Source: Thunnus maccoyii (Eukaryota; Chordata; Actinopteri; Scombriformes; Scombridae). Taken from it: a stretch of DNA of 64,000 bases. The notes beneath the pieces were generated by a model. The model was given only the letters and a program-made list of their open reading frames with translations, ran no database searches and was not told the origin of the DNA. The DNA lies in NCBI RefSeq assembly GCF_910596095.1, contig NC_056545.1:24885067-24949066 (forward strand), in the 5' to 3' direction. The translations under genes and the position numbers were made by a program. Position 1 is the stretch's first letter. Every line of letters begins with the position of its first letter. Shown piece after piece: positions 25,960-51,700 of the stretch.

Positions 25960-28244
25960 ATCTATTTAAAAGTAGTTTATTTTGCACCAAACAAAAAATC
26001 TTGGTGCAAAAGATAAAACTCCCAGTTATGACATCAGTGACAGTGCATCTCAGTAAAATAGTAATGCTCAAAAAAAAAAAAGAGAGAGAGAGAAGAAAAA
26101 TATCATTTACTACAACAAAAGAATATCAACACCAATAAAAGCACAGTTTCTTAAGTAAAAATGTTCAATTTTCAAACACAAACAACCTGTTACCTTTTAA
26201 AAAGACAAAGGCAGCAAACAACAACAAGAAAATAATACAGTAACTTGCAATAATGCTTCATCTGGTACAGAAATATCAGTACAACCAATCTCCCAGCGCC
26301 ACTCATGCTCTCACACAGCCACGCACACACACACGGTGCTGGTACACAACAAGAGCCAATTTCACATGAATCCCATTACCACAGCATTAAAATCAATTAC
26401 ATGTAATAAATATCAGTGAAAGCACCTTTAAAGCTGAAATGTGTTTAATTGATCAACTGTGCAACTTGTAAAAAAAAAAAAAAAAATCCAATAAAAACAT
26501 AATTACATCAGGAGACTATACCATACCATTAAATCATTACAGACATCATTTTTTGCTCTAAATCAAGGATGAGTATATACACAACAGCTCTCGCAGGATG
26601 GTCTCCAAAGAACCATTTTTAAAGTCATGATTAAGTGTATCATTGTATAACATCATTTTCATTTCAAAGCAATAAAATATTTTGAACCACATCTGTAAAA
26701 AGACATATTTGGGTGACTTATGCAGCCCAGGTGACAACAAACTTAAATCTTAAAATCAAAGCGTAATCGACAGGCAACAATACTTCACTGTATCAAATCT
26801 GTTTTTATTTGTAATAGCTGCATTTGGCGCTGGTCTGATAGGCTAATAGAAAACTGCAATACCCTTTTAAAAATCACCAGCCCAAGACAATGTGCACTCA
26901 AAAATCAGTTAAATCAATTTTTGCTCCAATCTACGTGCAAACATTCTGAGTGACACTTTCTTAATGAGCCCGAAATACCAAAATATAGAAAATGTTCTTA
27001 TAATTCATCATCACAACAGATTAGCATGCTAGAAATCCTCAGACAGGCACAATAATGCGAGTAATTTACAGCAAATATGACAAGAAAATCGCTCTGTGTA
27101 TCATGACTACTTCTGTGTCTTCATCTCTTGTTACAGGTGCTGCTACTGTTGGACACTTAGTTAGTACTGCGACCACTTCAAATCAAACTGATTGTTTATC
27201 AAAACACATTATCGGAGCAGTGTATCAAGACATGAGCTCCGTGTTGTGTTCAGTGGGATCTGTAGAGTTGGTAGTGTATTAGAGGTGCCACTGCTTTGTC
27301 AGTGTCCTTTGGACTGAAGATCATCACACAGTTAAAACTGTATTCAATAGAGAAGATTTCGACTACAGCAATAATCATCCTTTGCCATCTCCAAGGTTCT
27401 ACATATCACAAGCATTTCCCTCAGCGCTCAGTCCAGAAATATTCTTTCCTTTTCAACCATTTGATCATTTACATTCTCTGCAAATAGTGCAAACAGCTAG
27501 ATTATTTTTGACCAACCTAAACAATTTAGAAAAGTTAAAAAAAAAAAAAAAAAGACGTTTCGCTATCTTTACAGAGCAGAGTGCCTACATGTGGCAAAGC
27601 ACTTGTAAAGCAGTGGCCAAATCATTATGTGTGGCAAAGTTAAAAATAACTAGATACAATCAAAGTATTAAATCTGCAAATTACTGGAAGGACTACTCGT
27701 TTGCTATGTGCAAATTAAGTGTGTATTCACACCGGCTCAATTGATATATTCACTGCTTTGCTGTATATATGGCTTCTGCTCATTTATGGCTCCTTTTTCC
27801 CTTTATCCCTATATAACCAGGCACTGTTTCTTACCCACAGTGAAAACAGGTAAATGTCTCATTTTTAACTTTTAGTGTGTGATGTCACCACATTATAGTG
27901 AGCGAATACTGAATATGTATTCATTTTTCTCAAGGCAACCAATTTCTGTACATCTTAGAGATGCCGAACTAGACCTCTACCATCTCATCTTACATCCAAA
28001 ATACATGTGTGGTTTGGGGAAAATAATGCACGATGATATGATGAATGAAGTTGCTTTACCATGTTAGTAAAAAGTGGAATTCAATTTTGTGCTGAAAACC
28101 TAAACACTAACCTAAACCAGTCTTTTGGTTTGTCAGTATGTTTTTTGGAACTGGGTGACAGTATCACCACCGGAGGACATCTTGTTGCCAGTATGAGCAC
28201 ATACCACTTCATTTTTTCTACTTTCCTCCCCACTGCCATTTAGG
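25960..28244 (-). other. rps6ka4: Probable 3' UTR of rps6ka4
   Basis: Lies directly 3' of the stop codon at 28,245. It is AT-rich with several poly-A/T runs and no coding exon. An AATAAA on the minus strand at 25,977-25,982 would end a 2.27-kb UTR. The boundary is inferred from this signal alone. Earlier sites could be used, and RNA data would decide. Confidence 0.45.
25977..25982 (-). terminator. rps6ka4: Candidate poly(A) signal AATAAA for rps6ka4
   Basis: TTTATT on the plus strand, AATAAA on the minus strand, near the far end of the long non-coding region after the rps6ka4 stop. Confidence 0.35.
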
Positions 28245-41930
<13,686 letters not shown>

Positions 41931-42339
41931 AACTTACAGAAAAGTAGACTGTACCCTGTAGAGACTGTCGAAGATGAACTGGGTTGCCAAATGTTTTGGT
42001 GTTTACAAGATGTTACACTAAACTCTCAGCTATTAAAAAACAACAACCTACAGTAGCTGCATTACTGAGAATACAGGGATTATCGAAATGACCGGACAGA
42101 TGTGTTTCCTGCACAATACTGCTGCCCAGACATTAATCCCGATTCGCTTGACATCCTGGTGTTTCGCATTATTTATCTCATGTGATTGGCCGAAATCAAT
42201 CTAAAAAAAAACCACAGACGTGTTGTTATCAGATAGTAGCTGCTCACTGCGTTAAGCAATCATTCGCTTTATTTCACAACTGACTATGACAAAGACATTC
42301 AACACTGATTTTGAGTAACTGTCACATATGTGTTACCCT

Positions 42340-42640
42340 GAAGTTTAAGTGGCTAACGTTAGCATTACTAGCAGTCATTCACTAACTAACGTTACCTGAC
42401 GTTACTCAGTTATAACGTTTTCGCTAATTTTACAGACACGACGCGTTATTACTCAGTGCGTACACCGCTAGTTAGTTAACAAAATTGCTACGATAACTAG
42501 ACATGTTACCTATCCAGCTGTTGTGGTTTGTAGTAAACTGGCAAACTAGCAGCTAGCTAACGCATTTGCTCCTGTTGCCCGTCAAACTTTGAACGTTAGC
42601 TGTCGTTAACGCTGTTTTAGTTAGCGGTGTTAAATGGCCT
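42340..42640. repeat. Cluster of GTTAGC/GCTAAC palindromic words at the rps6ka4 5' end
   Basis: Contains the exact 12-bp palindrome GCTAACGTTAGC (42,352-42,363) and many partial copies: CTAACTAACGTTACC, GCTAGTTAGTTAAC, AGCAGCTAGCTAACGC, AACGTTAGC, GTCGTTAACGC. Similar clusters flank the starts of stip1 and spata22. A minus-strand donor-like GGATAG|GTAACATG near 42,511 and an acceptor-like TTTTTTAATAG near 42,030 suggest an untranslated first exon here. Confidence 0.5.
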
Positions 42641-42832
42641 CTTCGTCTATCAGCTATCAGACCATGTTGGTAAAAGGCCAGTTTGGGTAGTTCCTGATCT
42701 TCTTTGTCTCCACTAAAGCCAAGTTCATGATTCGTCCATGTTAAAGATATTTACAGCTCACTTATTGTTTTTGTCAGCTGCTAGCTAACTGCTAACACCA
42801 GGATGCTTTCGACACAACCTGGGCGACGGTCA

Positions 42833-42861
42833 GTCACGTGACACGTCAGTGTGGGCGGGGC
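42833..42861 (-). promoter_or_regulatory. rps6ka4: Probable rps6ka4 promoter: E-box palindrome, CRE half-site and GC box
   Basis: GTCACGTGAC (42,833-42,842) is a perfect 10-bp palindrome identical to the CLEAR/E-box consensus bound by TFEB and other bHLH-ZIP factors. ACGTCA (42,843-42,848) is a CRE half-site. GGGCGGGGC (42,853-42,861) is a GC box. They lie about 0.9 kb upstream of the rps6ka4 ATG in a CpG-rich patch, next to the GTTAGC cluster. Function is inferred from motif match and position. Confidence 0.5.
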
Positions 42862-43009
42862 GACGTTGCATACTGATCCTATCTGGTTTCAATTGTAGTA
42901 TAATCAATTAGGTGTAGGCCTACATTTCTTCACCATATAAATAACTCCATTTAATAGTTTTTTTTTTATCATTATATAAATCTTTGATCTCTTCTTTAAT
43001 TTAAAAAAC

Positions 43010-43520
43010 TAAGAAGGTTCAGAGAAGAGCTACATCCAGGTCTGAAAGAGAAGTCATATGAGGAGAGTCAAGAAAACTACATTTACCAATTTTACCATAC
43101 AGGAGACATAGTGGAGACATGATTGAGGTCTATAAGCTTGTTCACAGAATATATGATATCACAGGCGAGCCTGTCATCCACCTGAGGAAAGGAAAGAGGA
43201 AACTCCTTAAAATTATTCCCACTAATGTTTCTCTTAAAAGAGAAAAAAAACGTCTTCACACTTCATACTGTAAAAGCATGAAATGAGCTTCCAGAGGATG
43301 TATTGCAGGCTCCTTCTATGACTCTTATATAATATAAATATATTGGATAAATTCTGGTCAACATAGGGTATTTTGTATCATTATAAAGCTGATTTATGAT
43401 TATTTGTGAAATTATTATTTTAAACAAGTATATAGTAGTACTGTTTTGTTTGTTGAGTCTGGTGTGGAGGATTTATATCCTGTACCAGAAAATGTTCAAT
43501 AAATTTCAAAAAATAAAAAA
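43010..43520 (+). mobile_element. 3' end of a LINE (RT C-terminal tail plus poly(A) signal)
   Basis: Plus-strand frames give a QRRATSRSERE-like start, then RRHSGDMIEVYKLVHRIYDI, the tail motif of many non-LTR retrotransposon polymerases (consensus RATK...YRRxRGDMIEVYK). It is followed by a non-coding part ending in CAATAAATTTC and an A-rich tail. Stops interrupt the frame. It is a 5'-truncated copy about 150 bp upstream of the rps6ka4 promoter motifs. Confidence 0.6.
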
Positions 43521-44463
43521 CAAAGTAATATAAGAGTACAAACTACCAAAATGGCTGAGAAATTGTTTGAGATAGAATGTCACAATCTATCAATATCTTT
43601 ATTAACAGTGTGTTTAAGATGTTATTTTATGCTTCATTTAAGTGTATAAATGTTGCAACAAGTCCAAGCATAACTATACTACAAGTGTTTAGCTTGTATG
43701 AAGGCCACATTTCAGAATCTCTCCATTGTACTTATAAATGATGTGTGTGTATTGTGAGGTGTTGGAATTACATTACCTATGACCAGACCATAAAATTAGT
43801 ACTACTACTGCACTGACTCAAATGTCAATGATGTTGGTCTCACAAGACAAAAAAAAGCCACCACTGACCTTTCAAATACATTCAGATATTGTATATTCCA
43901 CAGTAAAACTGATTTCCATCAGTACATTACACTTCTTGGGACAGTTTCTTTTACATCATGTGACAGATCCACATTTGTTGTATATAGTTTTTGATTACAA
44001 TGGGGCATTTCTGCTGTGCTGTGTGCCACAAGGAATAGAGAAATCCCGTTGGAGCAATTCTACTGTGGAAACAAAAGGTGTTAAAATTCTTTTCTGACAT
44101 ATTTGAGTCCCTCATGGAGATCATTGCAGAGATATTATGACAATGTTGTGACTTTGAGGTATCTGAAGCCACGTGTGGCATAATGGTCGATAGCAATATT
44201 AACACATATGTATTTCCTCTCTGAAAACAGAGGCTGAGTAGTCTGCCGCTGTAGAAGGACAAATACCACCAGCATGTGTGAAGCCAACAAATGATAGGTA
44301 TTACAATTTCAATCAGAAAAGGCTGGCACCATTTACCTAAACAATTTCCTTGCTGGGTGAAAAACACATTAGTGACAGGGTAGCACTGGGACTTCATCCG
44401 ACAAACATTAAAGATGCATATGAAGTGAGATTATCCCCATTTACTCAACCAGTAGTTGCTGTC

Positions 44464-45385
44464 TTAGAAAGGTAAATCCACCCTTTGTCACATTATTCCC
44501 ATTTTTCTTGAAATATTCATACCAGGTAAATCGCCACATTTTGTTGTGCAGCCCTCTAGTTTCAGGCTCAGGAAACTAAAATTTGGGGCTAGCCAAAAGT
44601 ATCTATTTGGACTTGAATTAACACACCTCCTGTTGCCTGTGTCAACTCCTCATGCTTTGGCATTTTCCACAGTATTCCTGTGACGTTGACTGACAGCCTT
44701 ACTGATACTTCAACTGGCACAGAGCTTTACCTCCAAGATTTTCATTTTTAACATAGAAACAATAACATGGTTGCTTCAATTGATACATGAACTTATTTAA
44801 TAAACCATTAAGGATCACTCTTACGTCTTATCATGGCAAAATTAGCCCTTGGGTCCAAGGCAATTAGTATTTGCTAGTCCCCATTACAATTTGTCAAGCT
44901 CCATCTATCCACCACAATCAACTGACAGAGGTAAAGCTCAAGAAAAGTGTCCATCCCTTTGCTGATATTAACAGTACACCAATAACATACCATCATTAAG
45001 CCAAAGACAGCAATGCTTGAAAACTAATATCAAATCTTTTGGATATGTACAAAAATAATATCCAACCTGCTTACAAGATCCAGAACCTGCATGTAAGTGG
45101 CAAGTAGACGGGACAGACTCAGCTTTGCACCTGAGGTGTGGGAGGTGACTCAAAGAGGCACAGAGGAAAACTAGACTCCTCAACTTCACAGCCACATGTT
45201 TAGTCGAGCCTTGAAGAGGACAAAGGAGCCAAGAAAAGTAACCAATGCTGAGAATTTCAATTTGTGATCTACATTACAATCTTGTTTTGTGTGTAGAAAT
45301 TCTTCTATTTTGTTTCGTTTCCTTCAAACACTTCCATGAACTAATAGGAATATGTGAACTGCTTTAGGGTGGATTTCCCCTTTAA
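44464..45385. mobile_element. Possible 0.92-kb inverted-repeat element between rps6ka4 and stip1
   Basis: The left end TTAGAAAGGTAAATCCACCC matches the inverse of the right end (TTTAAAGGGGAAATCCACCC) over about 20 bp. No coding capacity. The left terminus is degraded, so the boundary is less sure than for the other TTAA-ended elements here. Confidence 0.45.
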
Positions 45386-45399
45386 ACACTGATCGTGCT

Positions 45400-45727
45400 G
45401 GTGTACTGTATCGTGATGTTTATTTTAAGATGTATTTAAGCATCTGTACACATGAATTCTTTTTTTTTTTTCCAGAAGAAGTTGGAGTCGGAGTCCTGGA
45501 GTTGTCTAGATGACATACAAGATGCCTTCTTAAATACAATGTAAAAGTAGTGAAACTGATTTAAAAATAAAAACAAAAAACATACACACAAAGTCTCAGT
45601 GAGACTAAGGACATATCATTTTGAATTTGAAGGCATGTAAAGAGAGGATGTAATATATTGGAGGGATTTGCATTTTGTTCCACTCTGGTCTTGGGAGTTT
45701 CTTCACACATCTGGCTCTTGTCTCTCA
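45400..45727 (-). other. stip1: Probable 3' UTR of stip1 with AATAAA at 45,419-45,424
   Basis: Directly follows the stip1 stop at 45,728. The minus strand has AATAAA at 45,419-45,424, which would give a 3' UTR of about 320 nt. The end overlaps the margin of a repeat-like segment. Confidence 0.4.
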
Positions 45728-48700
45728 TCAGCGAATGGCTATCAGTCCAACATCAATGAGTTTCTGAATCTTCTGAGCAATAACTGGATTCTTTAAGTGG
45801 CTGGGGATCAAACAGGAAACAAGAACATATTAACATTTTCATGCATTTCAGTGGATGTTCGCACAATACTCTCTAAATGCAGAGAGAGTAAAACAGAAAC
45901 TTACTCGCTGAGCGCCTGAGGGTCCTTCTGCATTTGCTCCAGGATCATGCGCATGGCTGGGTCAGACATAATCTGCTGCACCTCAGGATCAGCCATGGCC
46001 CTTTTCTTCACTTCCTCAGGGCTGTCGTTCCTCATGGCCTGACTGACCATACAGCGCTGCATGCCTTCTGTGGCTTCCTGAATGTAGAGAGGGCAAAAGA
46101 GGGAAAAAAAAAAAAACAGAATCAGACACAGCAAGTATGGATAGGATTTAATACAGTTTGAGTATTTCAAACTGATCTTGATTTGATTCATTGATTTTGG
46201 TGCTCAGTTTTTGCTCAGATTTCACATTGGTGGCCGTCTTATCTCAAACAACACGACTAAAACTTATGCATGTAACAATAGTAAACAAATCTTTCACATA
46301 CTGATAACATGCAATCAAAATATCATGTGTAAGTTGAGCAGTCATAGTTTCATTGGTGAAAAAATATATATAACTCCCTAGTTTTCAGAGTGGTGATGAA
46401 TTATTGAAACTATTTAAGGCAGATATCTGGTCACACTAGTTTTTACTGCTTTGGGTGTTAAATTAAAAAAAAAAAACAACAATTGCACAGTCATTTGTGT
46501 TGACCACTTCAATAAATATTGTATAAGTAAAAAAAAAAAACTGTAAATAGTAATAGTGAAATGTTATCACATCTTGGCTTGTCCGTGTGTGCTCTGTCAA
46601 TTTTGATATTTCCAGCATGAGTTTAAGTCAGGATGAGATGAGAGGAACCTCTTCAAAGTTTTAGCAGTTAATAAAAATTGAATTCAAGTAATGACCCAAT
46701 GTTTCCCACAGAATTAGAGTCTGTTTGTGGCTCAGTAATACCATATATGAGGTGCTCCACTGCAAATAGGACGCAGCTACGTACAGCTGATCTTGACAAC
46801 CCTGCTGTATTTTGACAGTGTTGTGTTACGAACATAGACTTATAAGAGATAACTTGCAGAGTTTCCACCAATGTATCGCAAGTTGACCCGCCGGGCCTAA
46901 GCATCGGGGAACTTTGTTTTTTAAAAAAGTATTTCAATATGTTTTGTAAAATAAAATGTGTTCTACAAGTAGTGTAGCTACTTTAAGGAACAGAGAGAAA
47001 GAGTGTGTGTTGCTGTGCTGACACCAGTCTGCAGCACACACTGACACAGGCACGAGCGCCGCTTATAACCAGAACCGGAGCAACCCATATGCCATCTGGA
47101 GAGAGACACACCGAGAGCAGACAGAGAGCGGGAGGATTTCGCCAAAAACATGCACTCTTTGCTGCAAACTCATGGAGCAGACACTTTAGTTTATAACTGT
47201 AGCGTCAGTTATCCAGCTAAGTATTGATAAAACAACAATCCAGGTCCAGAGTGGATGAGTATTTAATGAATTGTATTATCTTTGACGCTTTGGCAATATT
47301 GTTAAGCTGACATTCATGCCAATAAAGCTTTATGAATTGAGTGAGTGAGAGTGAGAGTGAGAGTGAGAGAGAAAGAGAAAGAGAAAGAGAAAGAGAGAGA
47401 GGGGGGGGGGCAAGGGCACTGAGCGAATCAATGCACAGTACGCAGCTCTACTATGAAATAAGATTTTACCCAAACCCTGAATGACCTATTAATATCAGTA
47501 ATTTGTGGAAGTGGAAAATGTAATATAATGTTAAAACATTAGTATTTTTAGATACTTTTCCTAAATCTTTTGTCATATTTAAAATTTTCAAGGCCTGGAA
47601 ATTTCCAGATTTATTTCCCCATTAATTTCCAAACTTTTCTGAACTGCGTAGCAGTCTGTAAAATACCTTTGAGGAAGAGTCGAGCTCCAAAGCCTTCTGG
47701 TATGCATCCATGGCTTTTGAAAAATCTTTCATGGCCTCCAAAGCAGCTCCTTTACGTGTGTAGCCTTTAACTGTGGACAGATGACTTAAATTAGGTGTAA
47801 ATTCAGAATGATTTGGCCTGAATCTAAACTTAAACAGTTATAGTATAAAACACTCCTTCATTTAAGTTCCTCAAGCAAATCTTAATGATAATTCACACAG
47901 AGTTTCCTACTTACTGAAGGTGGGCTCAAGTTTGATGCACTCTTCACAATCCTGACAAATAAAACAGATCATCAAGTTAATTTTATGTAGGTACAATAAA
48001 ATTCAGAGGCACTATTTCGTCAGGCTAGAAACTCATGAAGATGTTTGGTAAGGATGCACTGTACCTTCAGGGCAAGTTGAAACTCCAACAGCTTTGTGTA
48101 GCAGGCAGCTCTGTTACTGAAGAGTTTGGCATCATTGGGGTTTCTCTTGATGGCCTCGCTGTAATGTTTCATGGCTAAGGGGTAGTCTCCTGTGAGAAGG
48201 AAAAGATGAGTAAATCTTCGTGCAAGTTCATAAAATAAGAATCAAATCAAATCCTAACCATAGAGCACTTTAAACTATTGCACACACCTTTCTGGAAGGC
48301 GTCGTTGCCCTTATTCTTCTCCTCCAGGGCTAATTTAGGGTCGATGTAGGCTAGTTTCTCCTGCTCCTTCAGTATCTTCTCAGCCTGTAGAACCAATCAA
48401 CAGTATCGTGGTGTAAGTAAATTGATAAGAGGCATTATGATCATGTAGCCAAACAGCAGTTAACAAATTGTCTTACTTTACTTATAGAAAGTAAATCAAG
48501 CTGATCAATTCATTACTAGAAGCCAACATGTTATGACTTACTATGGTCTGACTGTAGGAAATAAAAGGAACTTAAGGTCAGAAATCTTTTCTAAAAAAGT
48601 TGAAGCCAATTTAACACCTAATTATGTTTTAATTAACAGCCATCTACAGTATATTTATTTTCAGACCGATCACACCACTAACCAGTGCAGAATCCAACAA

Positions 48701-51700
48701 GGTATCAGTTTGAATATTAAAAGTCACATTTACACATGTAGGTCTAACAGTTTGAATGGATGGATGAATGAATATTGTCTGAATACTGCACCTGTTGACA
48801 CTTCTTCAAGACGTCTGGAGTGCGATGCTCTGTCAAGCTTTTGTTGAAATACTGAATTGCTTCTTTGTATTTTTCCTGCTTGAAGTATGAATTGCCAATC
48901 CTGGCCAAGGCCCTATGAAAAGACAAGGAGGAGACAGATGATGATAAACATGTTCATACATGAGAATGCAATGATTTGACATCATTCTTGTTTCCTCACT
49001 AAAAAAAACTCAAGAACTCAGAACGTGGAAGTGTTCACTAAAGGAAAAGAGTATTTTAGTAAACTCTGATGGACAGATAATTAGAGTCCCAATTCCACAT
49101 CATCTTTTGCGAGTCTGTAGTGGGAAGCTACAGATCAACACTGCCATCCAATGGTTCTTGTATAACACAACTGAGTTCTCTTATCAAATGTTTGTTAGCA
49201 GCATGTGGGTATCCATCCAGTTTAGAGTAAATGTTTTCTGTAGCCTGATCACTTCCAAATCCTGCAAGATACACAAAATCCCAATCCTGCCCTCTAGCTT
49301 GAAAGGCAGTGTGTGTGTAGATTCACTCCAGTAACAATAATTTAAAAAAAAAAAAAAAAAAATACAGAACTCACTTTGCAATTTGTCTGTAGTCTTCTCG
49401 GTTCTCTCTGCCAACGTCAATGGCCTTTTCACACAGCTCCCGGCACTTCTCAAAATCTCCCTTCTCAAAGTACACAGCTGAAGGGATATAAAAAAAAAAA
49501 TGAATACACAATTAACATTTAAGTTATAAATTAAAAGTCATACGTCACATCAGTTTTCAATTCTGGTTGAACTCGCCAAACTAATGTCAATAAAAAAAAA
49601 AACTGTGTCTGTTGAGTCAATATTTCAGTACATTTCCATTTCTGAGTGATTCACTTAGCGGCTTGTCAGCCCAGTGGCAGAGTGCTTCTACCAACACTTG
49701 AAAGTCAACTGCAAAATGCACCATTCTGACAGACTTTATTCAGTCCGTACTCTCAAATGCATTTTCACACAGATATTTAAAAGGATGACATAAATACAAA
49801 AATAAAATATCTCTCTGGGTGGACCGCATAGATTTGTTTTATATACAATCAAAATTCAGACTTATTTGTTCATTTTAAGAATTTTGTGGGTCAATAAACT
49901 CAAACATGTGAGGCTGGTATTCCAACATGTGAATGAAAATATGTACCTGCTTGATTAGAAATATAGGTCATGTTGGTAGGGTCATGTTTGATTGCTTCTT
50001 CATAATGTTTCAGCGCTTTTTCAAACTCCTTATTCTTATATGCAGCATTCCCAAGTTCTTTTTCCTTCAAGGCCTGTTAAAAAAAATGCAAATTACAGGA
50101 TTAAATAAAACTCAAAATATGGATTCATCAGAAGTGACTCATTTAATGTAAAAACTATTCTGAATTGATGCACCTTTCTCTTGTTCTCGGGAAGGTCTTC
50201 CTCTTTGGGAGGAGGTGGTTGAGTCTCTTTGGGTTTGGGGGGAGGAGGGGGTGTGGGCTCCTCTTCCTCCTCCATCTCTGAAAGGTTCAGCCCCAGCAGC
50301 ACAGAGAGTGTGGTCATCACTCTGGGATCCTGCAGCTTCCTGCGGAACAGTCGAGCAAACAAATGCATTTCTAAAACCACACTATTCAGGGCTAATACTC
50401 GTTTTCCCTTTTATGCTAAAAACAGCTGGGCGACAACACTAAAGATCCACAACAACTAATATCACAATATAAAGAATGACAGTGGGCCTACAAATACTGT
50501 ATAATCTTGTACTACAAAAATACTTCAATACTTTTACAGAGTTTTTGTACAATTCTCAGCCTATTGAAATAACTACCTCTGACCTACTCCCCTTTGATTC
50601 TCATTCCAGCATCACGACACAAGTCTATGAGAAAATAATTTTTGTTCAAACTGAAAATTTTTGAAAAATGCACATACGTGCCGAGCTCTGATGGTTTGTT
50701 CCTGAGCTGCTCCAGCAGTTCTCTGTAGCTCGGATCTGACAGGAGCTCACGGGTCCGAGGATCATTCTCCAGCTTCTGATACAAGTTGGGCATGGCGAAG
50801 GGGTTCATCATTGATTTTTCTGGTGAAGCAGAAATTGATGTTCATTAGTGTAATCTATACAGCATCCAGGCTTCCCACGCATCCTCTACAGGCCTGGGAT
50901 TGAATCCATCAAGGCTTTCTCTCCTGTGCCATCTACTACTTGCCCATTGACTCAATGTATAGCAACACTCAAGTGGACCTCCCACTCCCTTTCTGAAAAC
51001 TTGAGCGCTCACAATGTGATTTTGCATTAGTGATTCTGTCAGCAACCATCTCTAAATCCTCTGCTCACGTAGGAGGTAAAGTGAGTCACATAGTTTTCAC
51101 ATCACAGTGCCCTTTCATGTACAATAATAAGAGATTCTACCTGCAAGCCGGGCCTCGATGTTCTGTAAACCCTCCTTTAGTTGCTGATTACTTGGCTCTT
51201 GCCGTATTCCCTCTTGGTAAGTTGCTTTCGCATCCTCCAATCGGCCGAGAAATTCCAACGCTGCAGCTTTACGGGAGTAGCCCTGGATGGTCAAAATTGA
51301 AAGATTGTACATTGCCATGTTAGTTTTGATCATTATATTAAATATCTTGTCAACAGAATAACGACAGAACAATCATCATCTCACCTTGCCCCAGTCAGGC
51401 TTGATCTTGATGGTCTGACAGGCATCCTGGAGAGCATTCTCGTAGTTGCCTTTTTTGGCGTAGGCAGCTGAGCGGTTACTGAACAGGACGTGGTTTGAAG
51501 GGTCGAGGGCCAACGCTTCAGTGTAGCAACGTACGGCCTCATCGATATTTCCTGCACTCAGCGCCTTGTTGCCCTGGTCTTTTAATGCTGAAACCTGTGA
51601 GCCAGGACGAAACGAATAAGTGAAGCATAAAGAGACAAATTCACAATACTACAGCTCTCCTGCTCTTCATGCTCTATTGCTCTTACACAGGACACATGTA

